Positions 1-6,511 of a stretch of DNA of 13,969 nucleotides are shown here, piece by piece. The position numbers and the translations under genes are program-made. The notes beneath the pieces are model-generated. The model made no database searches and was not told the origin of the DNA. It saw only the letters and a list, made by a program, of their open reading frames with translations. Position 1 is the first letter of the stretch, and each line of letters begins with the position of its first letter. Origin of the DNA: JBBQER01 sp038320885 (GTDB lineage: Bacteria; Actinomycetota; Acidimicrobiia; IMCC26256; PALSA-610). The stretch spans positions 1-13,969 of the forward strand of contig JBBQER010000096.1 of assembly GCA_038320885.1 (NCBI GenBank), read 5' to 3'.

Positions 1-2
1 TC

Positions 3-1406
3 CGGGCCCGGGTCGTGAACGTCAACTTCCGGTACGTCGAGGAGGAGATGCGCTATCTCTTCGACAATTCCGACCTCGTCGCGCTCGTGTACCAACGCGA
101 GTACGGCCCGATCGTGGCCGCGGCGCGTGACGCGCAACCGAAGCTGCAGCACTTCTTCCGCATCGAGTGGGACGGCTCCGACGCCGACGACTCCGAGCTC
201 GACCCGATCGAGTTCGAGGCCGCGATCGCATCGGGCTCACCCGAGCGAGACTTCGGTGAACGCTCCGACGACGACGTGTATCTGCTCTACACCGGCGGTA
301 CGACGGGCATGCCGAAGGGCGTGATGTGGCGCCAGGAAGACGTCTACTACGCGCTCGGCGGCGGCATCGACGCGCTGACCGGCGATCGGGTCACGAGTCC
401 GAGCGAGGCGAGCGAGAAGATCGACCCGTCGGCGCCGCAGGGGACGGTCAGCCTGCCGGTCCCGCCGCTCATGCACGGCGCGGGGCAGTTCTCGATCTTC
501 CGCGTCACATGCGAAGGGAACACCGCGGTCATCGTCGACAAGTTCGACGCCGAAGAGACCTGGCGCCTCGTCGAGAAGCACCGCGTCAACATGATCGGTG
601 TGACCGGTGACGCGATGGCTCGCCCCCTCGCCGACGCGCTCGAGAAGATGAAGGACGACGTCGACATCTCGTCGCTCTTCTCGTTCTCGAGCACGGCCGC
701 GATCTTCTCCCAGACCGTGAAGGAACAGCTCACCGAGCTGCTGCCCGACCATCTTGTGATGAGCGACGCAATCGGCTCCACGGAGTCGGGCATGAACGGC
801 ATTCGTTTCGTCACCAAAGGTGACGCGCCCAAGGAGGGCATCACGACGGTCCAGGCGTCGGCCGACTCGGTGGTGCTCGACGACGACATGAACCCGCTCG
901 AGCCCGGGACGGGTGTCGTCGGCCGCATCGCGCGCGGCGGCAACATCCCGATCGGCTACTACAACGACCCGGAGAAGACTGCGGCGACGTTCGTCACCGA
1001 CTCGCACGGTCGGCGGTGGTCCATCCCGGGTGACTACGCGCTGCTCGAAGCGGACGGCCGCATCACGCTGCTCGGCCGGGGCTCGGTCTCGATCAACTCC
1101 GGCGGCGAGAAGATCTATCCCGAGGAGGTCGAGGGCGCGCTCAAGTCGCATCCGGCCGTGTTCGACGTGCTGGTCGTCGGCGTTCCCGACCGGCGTTGGG
1201 GCGAGCGCGTCGCCGCGTTGCTGCAAGCGCGCGAGGGACAGGTGCCGACTCTTGACGAGTTGAAGGAGCATTGCCGGAGCCGCATCGCGGCCTACAAGTT
1301 GCCGCGCGAGTTGCTGCTTGTTCCCGAGATCCCGCGCCTCGCGAACGGCAAGCCCGACTACCGGCGCGCCAAGGAGCAGGCGAAAGCCCTCGCCGCGAAG
1401 GACTGA
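3..1406 (+). CDS. Acyl-CoA synthetase (AMP-forming, FadD-like), 5' end missing
   Basis: The product would activate a fatty or other carboxylic acid with ATP and CoA to an acyl-CoA through an acyl-adenylate. The frame is open to the left window edge. The first residues (R-A-R-V-V-N-V-N-F-R-Y) match the interior 'VNVNFRY' block of long-chain FadD enzymes, so GTG 15 is not the true start and an N-terminal part of roughly 60-80 residues lies outside. Counting from GTG 15, the AMP-binding P-loop YTGGTTGMPKG is at about 92-102, the GSTESG block follows, then a GDYALLEADGRITLLGRG hinge, the SGGEKIYPEEVE block, and the C-terminal catalytic-lysine motif LANGKPDYRRAK. All core motifs look intact. The sequence resembles actinobacterial FadDs of the steroid or lipid degradation type, but the substrate cannot be read from it. 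The next gene starts about 145 bp downstream. Confidence 0.93.
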   Translation, partial: RARVVNVNFRYVEEEMRYLFDNSDLVALVYQREYGPIVAAARDAQPKLQHFFRIEWDGSDADDSELDPIEFEAAIASGSPERDFGERSDDDVYLLYTGGTTGMPKGVMWRQEDVYYALGGGIDALTGDRVTSPSEASEKIDPSAPQGTVSLPVPPLMHGAGQFSIFRVTCEGNTAVIVDKFDAEETWRLVEKHRVNMIGVTGDAMARPLADALEKMKDDVDISSLFSFSSTAAIFSQTVKEQLTELLPDHLVMSDAIGSTESGMNGIRFVTKGDAPKEGITTVQASADSVVLDDDMNPLEPGTGVVGRIARGGNIPIGYYNDPEKTAATFVTDSHGRRWSIPGDYALLEADGRITLLGRGSVSINSGGEKIYPEEVEGALKSHPAVFDVLVVGVPDRRWGERVAALLQAREGQVPTLDELKEHCRSRIAAYKLPRELLLVPEIPRLANGKPDYRRAKEQAKALAAKD

Positions 1407-1448
1407 GAGGGGCCGGATCGAGGCCCGGCGCGGGGTGTAGCCGCCGCG

Positions 1449-1477
1449 TTGGAGCACCCGCCCGAGACGCCTAGCCT
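1449..1477 (+). promoter_or_regulatory. Candidate vegetative promoter for the glucosaminidase gene
   Basis: TTGGAG (1449-1454) and TAGCCT (1472-1477) are separated by exactly 17 nt. They match the -35 and TAnnnT -10 consensus at three of six positions each. A transcript starting near 1484 would have a leader of about 67 nt before ATG 1551. The rest of the 144-bp gap from 1407 shows only a weak 5-bp stem at 1410-1426 (GGGCC/GGCCC, 7-nt loop) just after the synthetase stop, with no T-tract. This is a pattern match only. Confidence 0.35.
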
Positions 1478-1550
1478 TGTGACGCCCCGGCGGGGAGGTC
1501 TCGAGCAGGCCACCGCCCGTCCGATGCCGGCTTTGGAGATGTTCCCCCTG

Positions 1551-3044
1551 ATGAGTCGTCGCCGCTTTCCTCGTTTCTTCACTGCGCTGGGCGCGTTCGC
1601 CCTCGCCTGCACGTCGTTGACGGGTGCGGTCGTGACGTCGGCCGTGTCGCCGCAGGTCGCCGGCGCGACCGTCACGACGCACACGCCGGTGATGGGGCCG
1701 AACCTGCTCAACGCCGCGCAGTTGGCGCGCTGGTTCAACGCCATGCACGGCGCGCCACCCAACGTCCCGTCGGTGCACAACAACGTCACGCTGCTGGCCC
1801 AGATCTTCATCGACCAGGGCCACGTCGAGGGCGTGCGCGGCGACCTCGCGTTCGTGCAGTCGATCCTCGAGACCGGCTGGTTCAGCTACCAGGGTTCGCA
1901 GGTACCGCCCGACTCGAACAACTTCGCGGGGATGAACGCGTACGACGGCCGGAAGGGACTCCCGAACTGCGCGCACGGCGACGCGGCGCCGAGCCGGTGC
2001 TTCCCGAGCCCGAAGATCGGCGCGCTCACGCAGATGCAGTTGCTGCGGAGCTACGCCGACGCGACATCGTCGCACCTACCGCACCGGTTGACCTCGGCGC
2101 CGTCGGACCGTGTCGGCGCGGCACCGATCTGGGAGTACTTCGGCGGTCACAACTGCCCGTGCGGAAAGCTCATCTGGGCGAGCGCCGTCGACTACGGCAT
2201 CCGGATCATCAAGCTGTACTCGCAGGCTCTGGTCTACAACGGCGTGAACGCGGCCTGCGTGCCGTACGCGCCCGGCAACAACGCGAAGAACTCCGGCAAC
2301 GGTTACTGGGTCGCGACCGACAAGTCACACATCTACTCGTTCGGCACCGCGCACTACTACGGAGACCCCGCCTCGATCCATCTCAACCAGCCGTTGATCA
2401 ACGGTGAGTCGCTCTCGACCGGCAAGGGCTACTGGCTGCTCGCCCTCGACGGCGGCGTGTTCAGCTTCGGCGCGGCGCGTTTCCACGGCTCGACCGGTGC
2501 GATGCACCTGAACCAGCCGATCAACGGGATGGAGCGGACGCCCCACGACGGGGGCTACTGGCTCGTGGCCTTCGACGGTGGCATCTTCACGTTCGGCACC
2601 GCGAGGTTCTACGGCTCGACCGGCGCCATGCGTCTCAACCAACCGGTGCTCGGGATGGAGCGCACGGCCTCGGGCAAGGGCTACTGGCTGTTCGCGCGGG
2701 ACGGCGGGATCTTCAGCTTCGGCGACGCCCAGTTCTACGGCTCGCTCGGCGCCAAGCATCTCGCGACGCCGATCGTCGCGATGCAGCGCACGCCGACGGG
2801 CAGGGGCTACTGGATGCTCTCGCAGGGCGGCCACGTCTTCGCCTTCGGTGACGCCAAGCGGTTCGGTGACATCGGTGGCTGCAGCAACTACGGCGGTGCG
2901 AACCGTCTGCTGGTGTCGCCGACGGGCAAGGGCTACTGGATCGCGACCGCCGACGGGAGCGTCATCTCGTTCGGCGACGCGAAGCGACTCGGTTTCCCGG
3001 TTTCGATCGACGGCCATCCCGTCGCGTTGATGCGAGCGGGCTAG
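1551..3044 (+). CDS. Secreted glucosaminidase-domain protein with six C-terminal GYW/DGG repeats
   Basis: This is a predicted exported peptidoglycan hydrolase of 497 aa. ATG 1551 was chosen because it begins a typical signal peptide (MSRRRFPRFF, then a hydrophobic stretch ending near AGA, residues 1-39). A GGAG lies 12 nt upstream, and earlier in-frame starts (1449 TTG, 1524, 1539) would only add a non-signal-like leader. Residues about 50-215 resemble the FlgJ/LytG-type N-acetylglucosaminidase fold (PF01832). The helix VQSILETGWF carries the likely catalytic Glu107, followed by NNFAGM at 123-128, the counterpart of the family's NxFGI block. A cysteine pair (NCPC) sits near the domain end. 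From residue 251 six repeats of 42 aa run to the C-terminus; they are probably propeller blades for binding a wall polymer or another ligand. The natural substrate and the role of the repeats are inferred. The downstream NUDIX gene starts 28 bp later but seems to have its own promoter. Confidence 0.85.
   Translation: MSRRRFPRFFTALGAFALACTSLTGAVVTSAVSPQVAGATVTTHTPVMGPNLLNAAQLARWFNAMHGAPPNVPSVHNNVTLLAQIFIDQGHVEGVRGDLAFVQSILETGWFSYQGSQVPPDSNNFAGMNAYDGRKGLPNCAHGDAAPSRCFPSPKIGALTQMQLLRSYADATSSHLPHRLTSAPSDRVGAAPIWEYFGGHNCPCGKLIWASAVDYGIRIIKLYSQALVYNGVNAACVPYAPGNNAKNSGNGYWVATDKSHIYSFGTAHYYGDPASIHLNQPLINGESLSTGKGYWLLALDGGVFSFGAARFHGSTGAMHLNQPINGMERTPHDGGYWLVAFDGGIFTFGTARFYGSTGAMRLNQPVLGMERTASGKGYWLFARDGGIFSFGDAQFYGSLGAKHLATPIVAMQRTPTGRGYWMLSQGGHVFAFGDAKRFGDIGGCSNYGGANRLLVSPTGKGYWIATADGSVISFGDAKRLGFPVSIDGHPVALMRAG
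2301..3041 (+). repeat. Six in-register 126-bp coding repeats (GYW...DGG.FSFG.A.FYGS)
   Basis: The codon for the Gly of GYW falls at 2301, 2427, 2553, 2679, 2805 and 2931, giving five intervals of exactly 126 bp (42 aa). The last copy is shortened to 37 residues by the stop codon. The shared pattern is GYW(L/V)x3DGG(I/V)F(S/T)FGxAxFYGSxGAxxLNQP(I/V)xGMxRTxxGK. Copies 2-4 are closest to the consensus, while copies 1, 5 and 6 diverge (copy 5 carries GGCSNYGG instead of the usual segment). Similar repeats recur in secreted actinobacterial proteins. Their spacing fits beta-propeller blades, but that fold is an inference. Confidence 0.9.
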
Positions 3045-3060
3045 CCGGGCGACGGCTCGG

Positions 3061-3066
3061 TATCGT
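3061..3066 (+). promoter_or_regulatory. Candidate -10 box of a leaderless NUDIX transcript
   Basis: TATCGT fits the actinobacterial -10 consensus TAnnnT and ends six nt before GTG 3073, where transcription would be expected to start. There is no Shine-Dalgarno in the 28-bp gap after the upstream stop. No convincing -35 is visible, as is common for such promoters. Confidence 0.45.
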
Positions 3067-3072
3067 CCGGGC

Positions 3073-3582
3073 GTGGCTGACGACCGACTTCGCAACGAGG
3101 GCGACCACCTCGAAGACTGGCCCGCGCCGCAGATGTACGCGCTGTCGGCAGTGGTGTACGCCGAGCGCGGTGACGAGATCCTGTTGTTGCAACGCGCCGA
3201 AGGCGCCGCGCTCGCCGGGGAATGGTTCCTGCCCGGCGGGATGGTCGAACCCGGCGAGCTCCCTGAAGCAGGAGCGCGACGCGAGCTGGCCGAAGAGGCG
3301 GGCGTGGCGATCGGCGAGCTCGAGATCGTCGGGTGCTATCCGATGGAGGTGTACGGCTACGACACGCTCCAGATTTCGTACCGCGGCGCGATCGTCGACA
3401 ATGCCGCGATTGTCATCAGTCACGAGCACGACGGCGCGCGCTGGGTCAAGGCAAGTGACATGCGGGCGCTGCTCACCGACGAGGTGCTCGAAGGCATGGC
3501 ACGAGCTGACGTGCGCATCCTCACGTTGCTGCGTCACATCCGCACCGATCTCGACCGGTATCTCGCTCGAGTCGCGCGCTGA
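3073..3582 (+). CDS. NUDIX hydrolase
   Basis: A 169-aa Nudix-fold pyrophosphohydrolase, which would cleave a nucleoside-diphosphate-X substrate with a divalent metal. The Nudix box GX5EX7REUXEEXGU is complete at residues 56-78 (G56, E62, R70-E71, E74-E75, G77, V78). The core strand AVVYAERGDEILLLQRAEG precedes it and the motif FLPGGMVEPGE leads into it. The length is normal for a single-domain MutT-like protein. GTG 3073 starts the frame directly behind a -10-like hexamer and has no ribosome binding site, which suggests leaderless expression. Its 3' end converges on the minus-strand toroid gene with only 10 bp between the stops and no hairpin, so the two messages probably overlap. The substrate cannot be assigned from the sequence: ADP-ribose, an oxidised nucleotide or a coenzyme are all possible. 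Confidence 0.9.
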   Translation: MADDRLRNEGDHLEDWPAPQMYALSAVVYAERGDEILLLQRAEGAALAGEWFLPGGMVEPGELPEAGARRELAEEAGVAIGELEIVGCYPMEVYGYDTLQISYRGAIVDNAAIVISHEHDGARWVKASDMRALLTDEVLEGMARADVRILTLLRHIRTDLDRYLARVAR

Positions 3583-3592
3583 GGACGGGCGG

Positions 3593-4462
3593 CTACAGGC
3601 GGCCGTAGGCGTCGAGGACTCTGATCGCGCGCAGGGTTTCGATACCGCGCCACTCGAGCGTCGCGGCGGGACCGGGAGCGTCCCACGAGATCGGCCAGCC
3701 GCCGTCGGGTTGCTGGTCGCGCTCGAGGCGATCGAGATGGGCTTCGAACATCGCGTCGTCGAACCGAGCCCGCCAGGGACTCTGCGGAGTGGGAGCGAAG
3801 CTCGGAGGCGCCACGCCGTAGGCGGGGTCGTCGGGATCGGCACGGAACCACTCGGCGGTCGGCAGCGCCTCGGCCACACGGTCGGCGAGCGCCGACGCGT
3901 GGTCCCGATCGGGTAGTCGTTCCAGGAGTTGGAAGACGCACCGGATGGCATGGGCTTCGTGCGGCACCGCTCGATCGAGCTCGGCCAGGCAGTAGGCGGT
4001 CGCGCGGTCGCGCCACGGGTGCTCGACCTGCAGCTCGTAGAGCATCGCCGCCAGCGCCGCGGTCGGGTTGATGCTCGGCTCGCCGCTGATCTCCGACCAG
4101 TGCGGCGCGCGCGGGTAGTTCATCGCGCTCGCGAGGGCGATGGGGACACCGCCACTGCGCGCGGTGACGCTCTCGAGAAACGAGCACGCGCCGCGAATCA
4201 GCTCGGTGGGAGCGGCGCCGGCCGCGGCGAGAGTCTCGAACGCGATCTGCACGTCGAGTGGTTGGCTGTCCGGGCCGCGCTTGTCGGGCTCGAGTGCGTG
4301 ACCGAAGCCGCCGTCGGGATTGCGGTACCCGATGAGCGCGTCGACGACGCCTGCGGCGGGAGCGTTCTCGAAGAGGGTCGCGAACAGACGACGCTCCACG
4401 ACGCGCCCGTTCTCGTACAGGAAATCGCGAGCCCGTTCGAAGGAGGACCGCCGGCCGGCCAC
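3593..4462 (-). CDS. Alpha/alpha-toroid (prenyltransferase/squalene-oxidase repeat-like) protein
   Basis: A 289-aa soluble protein without a signal peptide or membrane segment. Two QW-like motifs, GYRNPDGGFGHALEPD near residues 45-60 and QQPDGGWPISWD near 250-261, together with an alternating-helix pattern, suggest the terpenoid-cyclase/prenyltransferase alpha/alpha-barrel fold. The length gives about one barrel. I do not see the DxDD motif of class II cyclases or the zinc ligands of protein prenyltransferases, so an actual cyclase or prenyltransferase activity is not supported. Many actinobacteria carry similar proteins annotated only as hypothetical. The GTG start is preceded by a CAGACT hexamer six nt upstream and by no ribosome binding site, which again fits leaderless transcription. 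It is divergent from the thiamine operon and convergent with the NUDIX gene, so it is probably expressed alone. The function is unknown. Confidence 0.8.
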   Translation of the reverse strand: MAGRRSSFERARDFLYENGRVVERRLFATLFENAPAAGVVDALIGYRNPDGGFGHALEPDKRGPDSQPLDVQIAFETLAAAGAAPTELIRGACSFLESVTARSGGVPIALASAMNYPRAPHWSEISGEPSINPTAALAAMLYELQVEHPWRDRATAYCLAELDRAVPHEAHAIRCVFQLLERLPDRDHASALADRVAEALPTAEWFRADPDDPAYGVAPPSFAPTPQSPWRARFDDAMFEAHLDRLERDQQPDGGWPISWDAPGPAATLEWRGIETLRAIRVLDAYGRL

Positions 4463-4468
4463 GTGCGA

Positions 4469-4474
4469 AGTCTG
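4469..4474 (-). promoter_or_regulatory. Candidate -10 box of a leaderless toroid-protein transcript
   Basis: On the minus strand CAGACT (a C variant of TAnnnT) lies six nt before GTG 4462. There is no Shine-Dalgarno. The hexamer is identical to the one in front of the DNA glycosylase gene at 9137-9142. Confidence 0.4.
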
Positions 4475-4505
4475 TCACCACGGGCGGGGGGAGAGGTCGG
4501 CGGGA

Positions 4506-4550
4506 GGGCCAGCCCAACAAGGGGGTGGGGGAGGCTCGAGGGCTGGGCCC
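4506..4550. repeat. GC-rich inverted repeat in a divergent intergenic region
   Basis: GGGCCAGCCC (4506-4515) faces GGGCTGGGCCC (4540-4550), pairing throughout except for one bulged base, around a 24-nt G-rich loop that includes GGGGGTGGGGG (4521-4531). It lies between two divergent genes, so it terminates neither of them. The surrounding 4475-4600 region holds further G-runs (4482-4491, 4502-4508) and no open frame I would call a gene. Confidence 0.5.
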
Positions 4551-4604
4551 CCCGCATTGATAGGTCTCTTCGCCGCCTCATACCCGAGGGCCGAGATATT
4601 GAAA

Positions 4605-4633
4605 CGCGGGCCCGCGATGTCTCCCGGTACGCT
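4605..4633 (+). promoter_or_regulatory. Candidate promoter of the thiamine operon, with a palindrome over the -35
   Basis: TACGCT (4628-4633) fits the TAnnnT -10 consensus and would place the transcript start near 4640, just before the TPP riboswitch. Seventeen nt upstream, the -35 position falls on the left half of a perfect 12-bp palindrome, CGCGGGCCCGCG (4605-4616). The -35 does not match the consensus. The palindrome could be an operator or chance in GC-rich DNA. The call rests mainly on the position of the -10. Confidence 0.35.
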
Positions 4634-4643
4634 CCGAGCGACA

Positions 4644-4757
4644 CCTACGGGGAGCTCGGGTGAGCCGGGCTGAGAGGGTGGCCATTGCGACCGGCGCTGC
4701 CGGCGCCCGCCACCGACCCTTCGAACCTGCTCCGGGTAATACCGGCGAAGGGAGGGA
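4644..4757 (+). promoter_or_regulatory. TPP riboswitch (THI element), translational type
   Basis: The conserved pieces of the thiamine pyrophosphate aptamer occur in order. GGGGAGC is in the 5' strand (from about 4649), the pyrimidine-sensing CTGAGA is at 4670-4675, and ACCCTTCGAACCTG is at 4716-4729. GGGTAAT follows at 4734-4740, then ACCGGCGAAGGGAGGG at 4741-4756. Between CTGAGA and ACCC lies the variable P3 arm, with GGTGGC/GCCACC pairing and an inner CCGGC-GCT-GCCGG hairpin (4691-4703). The closing 3' strand contains the only Shine-Dalgarno (GGGAGGG, 4750-4756), four nt before ATG 4761. I see no separate terminator hairpin with a T-run. TPP binding is therefore expected to hide the ribosome binding site and block translation of the operon. 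Confidence 0.96.
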
Positions 4758-4760
4758 CCC

Positions 4761-5447
4761 ATGGCGGGCGAAGCATCGATTCCCGTTCCCGTTTGGCCCG
4801 TTGTCATCGTCTTCGCGGGGAGCGCGCCGGTCGCGGCCGCGTTGCTCGATCGCCTACCCGACGGGGCCGGAGTCATCGCCGCCGACTCGGGACTGCACGT
4901 TGCCAACACGCTCGGCGTGTATGTGGATCTCCTGGTGGGAGATCTCGATTCCGCGGATCCTTCGCTCGTCGACGCCGCGGTCGCGCGCGGGACGACCGTC
5001 GAGCGTCATCCGGCCGAGAAGGACGCGACCGATCTCGAGCTCGCGTTCGACGCGGCACTCGTGCGCGGCGCGCGCCGGATCGTGCTGGTCGACGGCGGTG
5101 GCGACCGCCTCGATCATCTGCTCGGCAACCTGGCGTTGCTCGCATCGCCGGCGTGGGCCGGAGTTCGCGTCGAGGCCTACGCGGGCGCTGCGCGCCTGGC
5201 CGTCGCCCGCGGGGGCGAGCCAGCCGTCGACATCAACGGCCCCCCGGGCGGTCTTGTCACCTTGCTCGCGGCCGGCGGCCCGGCGCACGGCATCGTCACC
5301 GAAGGACTGCGCTACCCGCTCCAGTGCGAGGAGCTCGCGCCGGGCACGACGCGTGGCGTGAGCAACGAGCTCGTGAGCGGCTCCGCCTCGGTGCGCCTGC
5401 AGGACGGGACGCTGCTCGTGTTGCAGCCGTTCGGCGGTGCGCGATGA
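4761..5447 (+). CDS. thiN: Thiamine pyrophosphokinase (thiamine diphosphokinase)
   Basis: Transfers pyrophosphate from ATP to thiamine to give TPP in the cytosol. The 228-aa protein shows the family's motifs in order: AADSG at 40-44, GDLDS at 60-64, EKDATDLE at 86-93 and GGGDRLDH at 112-119, the acidic residues of which bind metal-ATP. The C-terminal beta-rich thiamine-binding part (LAPGTTRGVSNEL) is also present, so the enzyme looks complete. ATG 4761 is fixed by the Shine-Dalgarno embedded in the TPP riboswitch four nt upstream. It is the first gene of a thiamine uptake operon and overlaps the binding-protein gene by ATGA (5444-5447), so its translation probably drives the next gene. Riboswitch control closes a feedback loop in which the product TPP represses its own synthesis from imported thiamine. 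The symbol thiN follows the Bacillus name. Confidence 0.95.
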   Translation: MAGEASIPVPVWPVVIVFAGSAPVAAALLDRLPDGAGVIAADSGLHVANTLGVYVDLLVGDLDSADPSLVDAAVARGTTVERHPAEKDATDLELAFDAALVRGARRIVLVDGGGDRLDHLLGNLALLASPAWAGVRVEAYAGAARLAVARGGEPAVDINGPPGGLVTLLAAGGPAHGIVTEGLRYPLQCEELAPGTTRGVSNELVSGSASVRLQDGTLLVLQPFGGAR

Positions 5448-6511
5448 ACCGCTCGCGGCCCGTGCTCGCTGCGGTCTTCGTGCTGGGTGCCGCGCTCGCG
5501 GGAGGTGCGTGCTCCGGCAGTGGGAGCGGGAGCAAGGCGTCGTCGAAGACGGTCGTGCTCATGACCCACGACAGCTTCAAAGCGTCGCCCGCAGTGCTCG
5601 CGCAGTTCACGCGCGAGACCGGCTACAAGGTCAAGCTGTTGAAGTCGGGAGACGCGGGGAAGGCATTGAGCGAAGCGCTGCTGGTGAAGGACCATCCCGT
5701 CGCCGACGCGCTCTTCGGCGTCGACAACACGTTCCTCGGCCGCGCCCTCGACAACGGCTTGTTCAGCGAATACGCGGCGAAGGGAATCGAGAATGTTCCC
5801 GCGCGCTTCCGGCTCGACCCGAAGCAACGGGTCACGCCGATCGACCACGGCGACGTCTGCGTGAACGACGATCTCGCATGGTTCGGTCACGACGGGCATC
5901 CGCCCGCGCCGGAATCGCTCAGCGATCTGGCCGAGCCCGCGTACCGCAAGCTTCTGGTCGTGGAGAATCCCGCCTCGTCGTCACCGGGACTCGCGTTCGT
6001 GCTCGCGACCATCGCGGCGTTCGGCGAGAACGGTTGGCACGACTACTGGCAGCAGCTTCGCAAGAACGGCGTGCGGGTCGACGACGGGTGGGAGCAGGCG
6101 TACGAGTCCGACTTCACCGCGGCGGGCGTCAGCGGTGACCGGCCGCTGGTCGTGTCGTACGCGACGGATCCCGCGGCCGACGTGGTGTTCTCGGAGGGGA
6201 AGAAGAAGGTGCCGACTGTGGGCGTCGTACCGGGCACCTGCTTCGGCCAGATCGAGTTCGCGGGTGTGCTCGAGCACGCGAAGAACCCGGCCGGCGCCCG
6301 GGCGCTGATCGACTTCATGCTCACGCGCCGCTTCCAGCAAGACGTCCCCTTGCAGATGTACGTATATCCCGTGCTCCCGAAGGCGTTGCTCCCACCGGTC
6401 TTCACGAAGTACGCGGTGCCCCCCGCGCGTCCGCTCGCGCTGAGCGCACGGGTGATCGGGTCCCATCGCACCGACTGGATCGACGAGTGGACGCGGATCG
6501 TGCTGCAGTGA
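5444..6511 (+). CDS. thiB: Thiamine ABC transporter substrate-binding lipoprotein
   Basis: The extracytoplasmic receptor that would capture thiamine (or TMP/TPP) and deliver it to the permease. The 355-aa precursor has a signal peptide (MNRSRPVLAAVFVLGAALAGGAC) with Cys23 as the likely lipidated residue. The -3 position is Gly rather than Leu, so the lipobox is slightly degenerate. A Gly/Ser-rich tether follows. The mature N-terminus VVLMTHDSFKASP and the block ALFGVDNTFL resemble the YTYDSF and GLDNN segments of E. coli ThiB, and the remainder follows the periplasmic iron/thiamine-binding fold. Related receptors bind Fe3+, but the TPP riboswitch and adjacent pyrophosphokinase favour thiamine. 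It starts by a 4-nt overlap with thiN and ends by a GTGA overlap with the permease gene, so the three are translationally coupled. Confidence 0.92.
   Translation: MNRSRPVLAAVFVLGAALAGGACSGSGSGSKASSKTVVLMTHDSFKASPAVLAQFTRETGYKVKLLKSGDAGKALSEALLVKDHPVADALFGVDNTFLGRALDNGLFSEYAAKGIENVPARFRLDPKQRVTPIDHGDVCVNDDLAWFGHDGHPPAPESLSDLAEPAYRKLLVVENPASSSPGLAFVLATIAAFGENGWHDYWQQLRKNGVRVDDGWEQAYESDFTAAGVSGDRPLVVSYATDPAADVVFSEGKKKVPTVGVVPGTCFGQIEFAGVLEHAKNPAGARALIDFMLTRRFQQDVPLQMYVYPVLPKALLPPVFTKYAVPPARPLALSARVIGSHRTDWIDEWTRIVLQ

Noticed and set aside
1410..1426. Terminator after the acyl-CoA synthetase gene
   Set aside because: The stem is only five base pairs with a seven-nt loop and no T-tract; similar stems are frequent by chance at this GC content.
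1549..1560. CTGATGAG sequence resembling the hammerhead ribozyme core
   Set aside because: The required GAAA segment after a stem II is absent and no flanking helices form. The string simply contains the ATG start and following Ser-Arg codons.
237..2075. Long open frame of 612 codons on the minus strand opposite the synthetase and glucosaminidase genes
   Set aside because: It is very rich in Arg, His, Asp and Val in the way of antisense frames in GC-rich DNA, has no domain I recognise, and lies over two well-supported plus-strand genes.
4482..4531. G-quadruplex as a discrete element
   Set aside because: Four G-runs exist, but one loop is ten nt long and G-runs are common in this composition. 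It is mentioned only as part of the divergent region.
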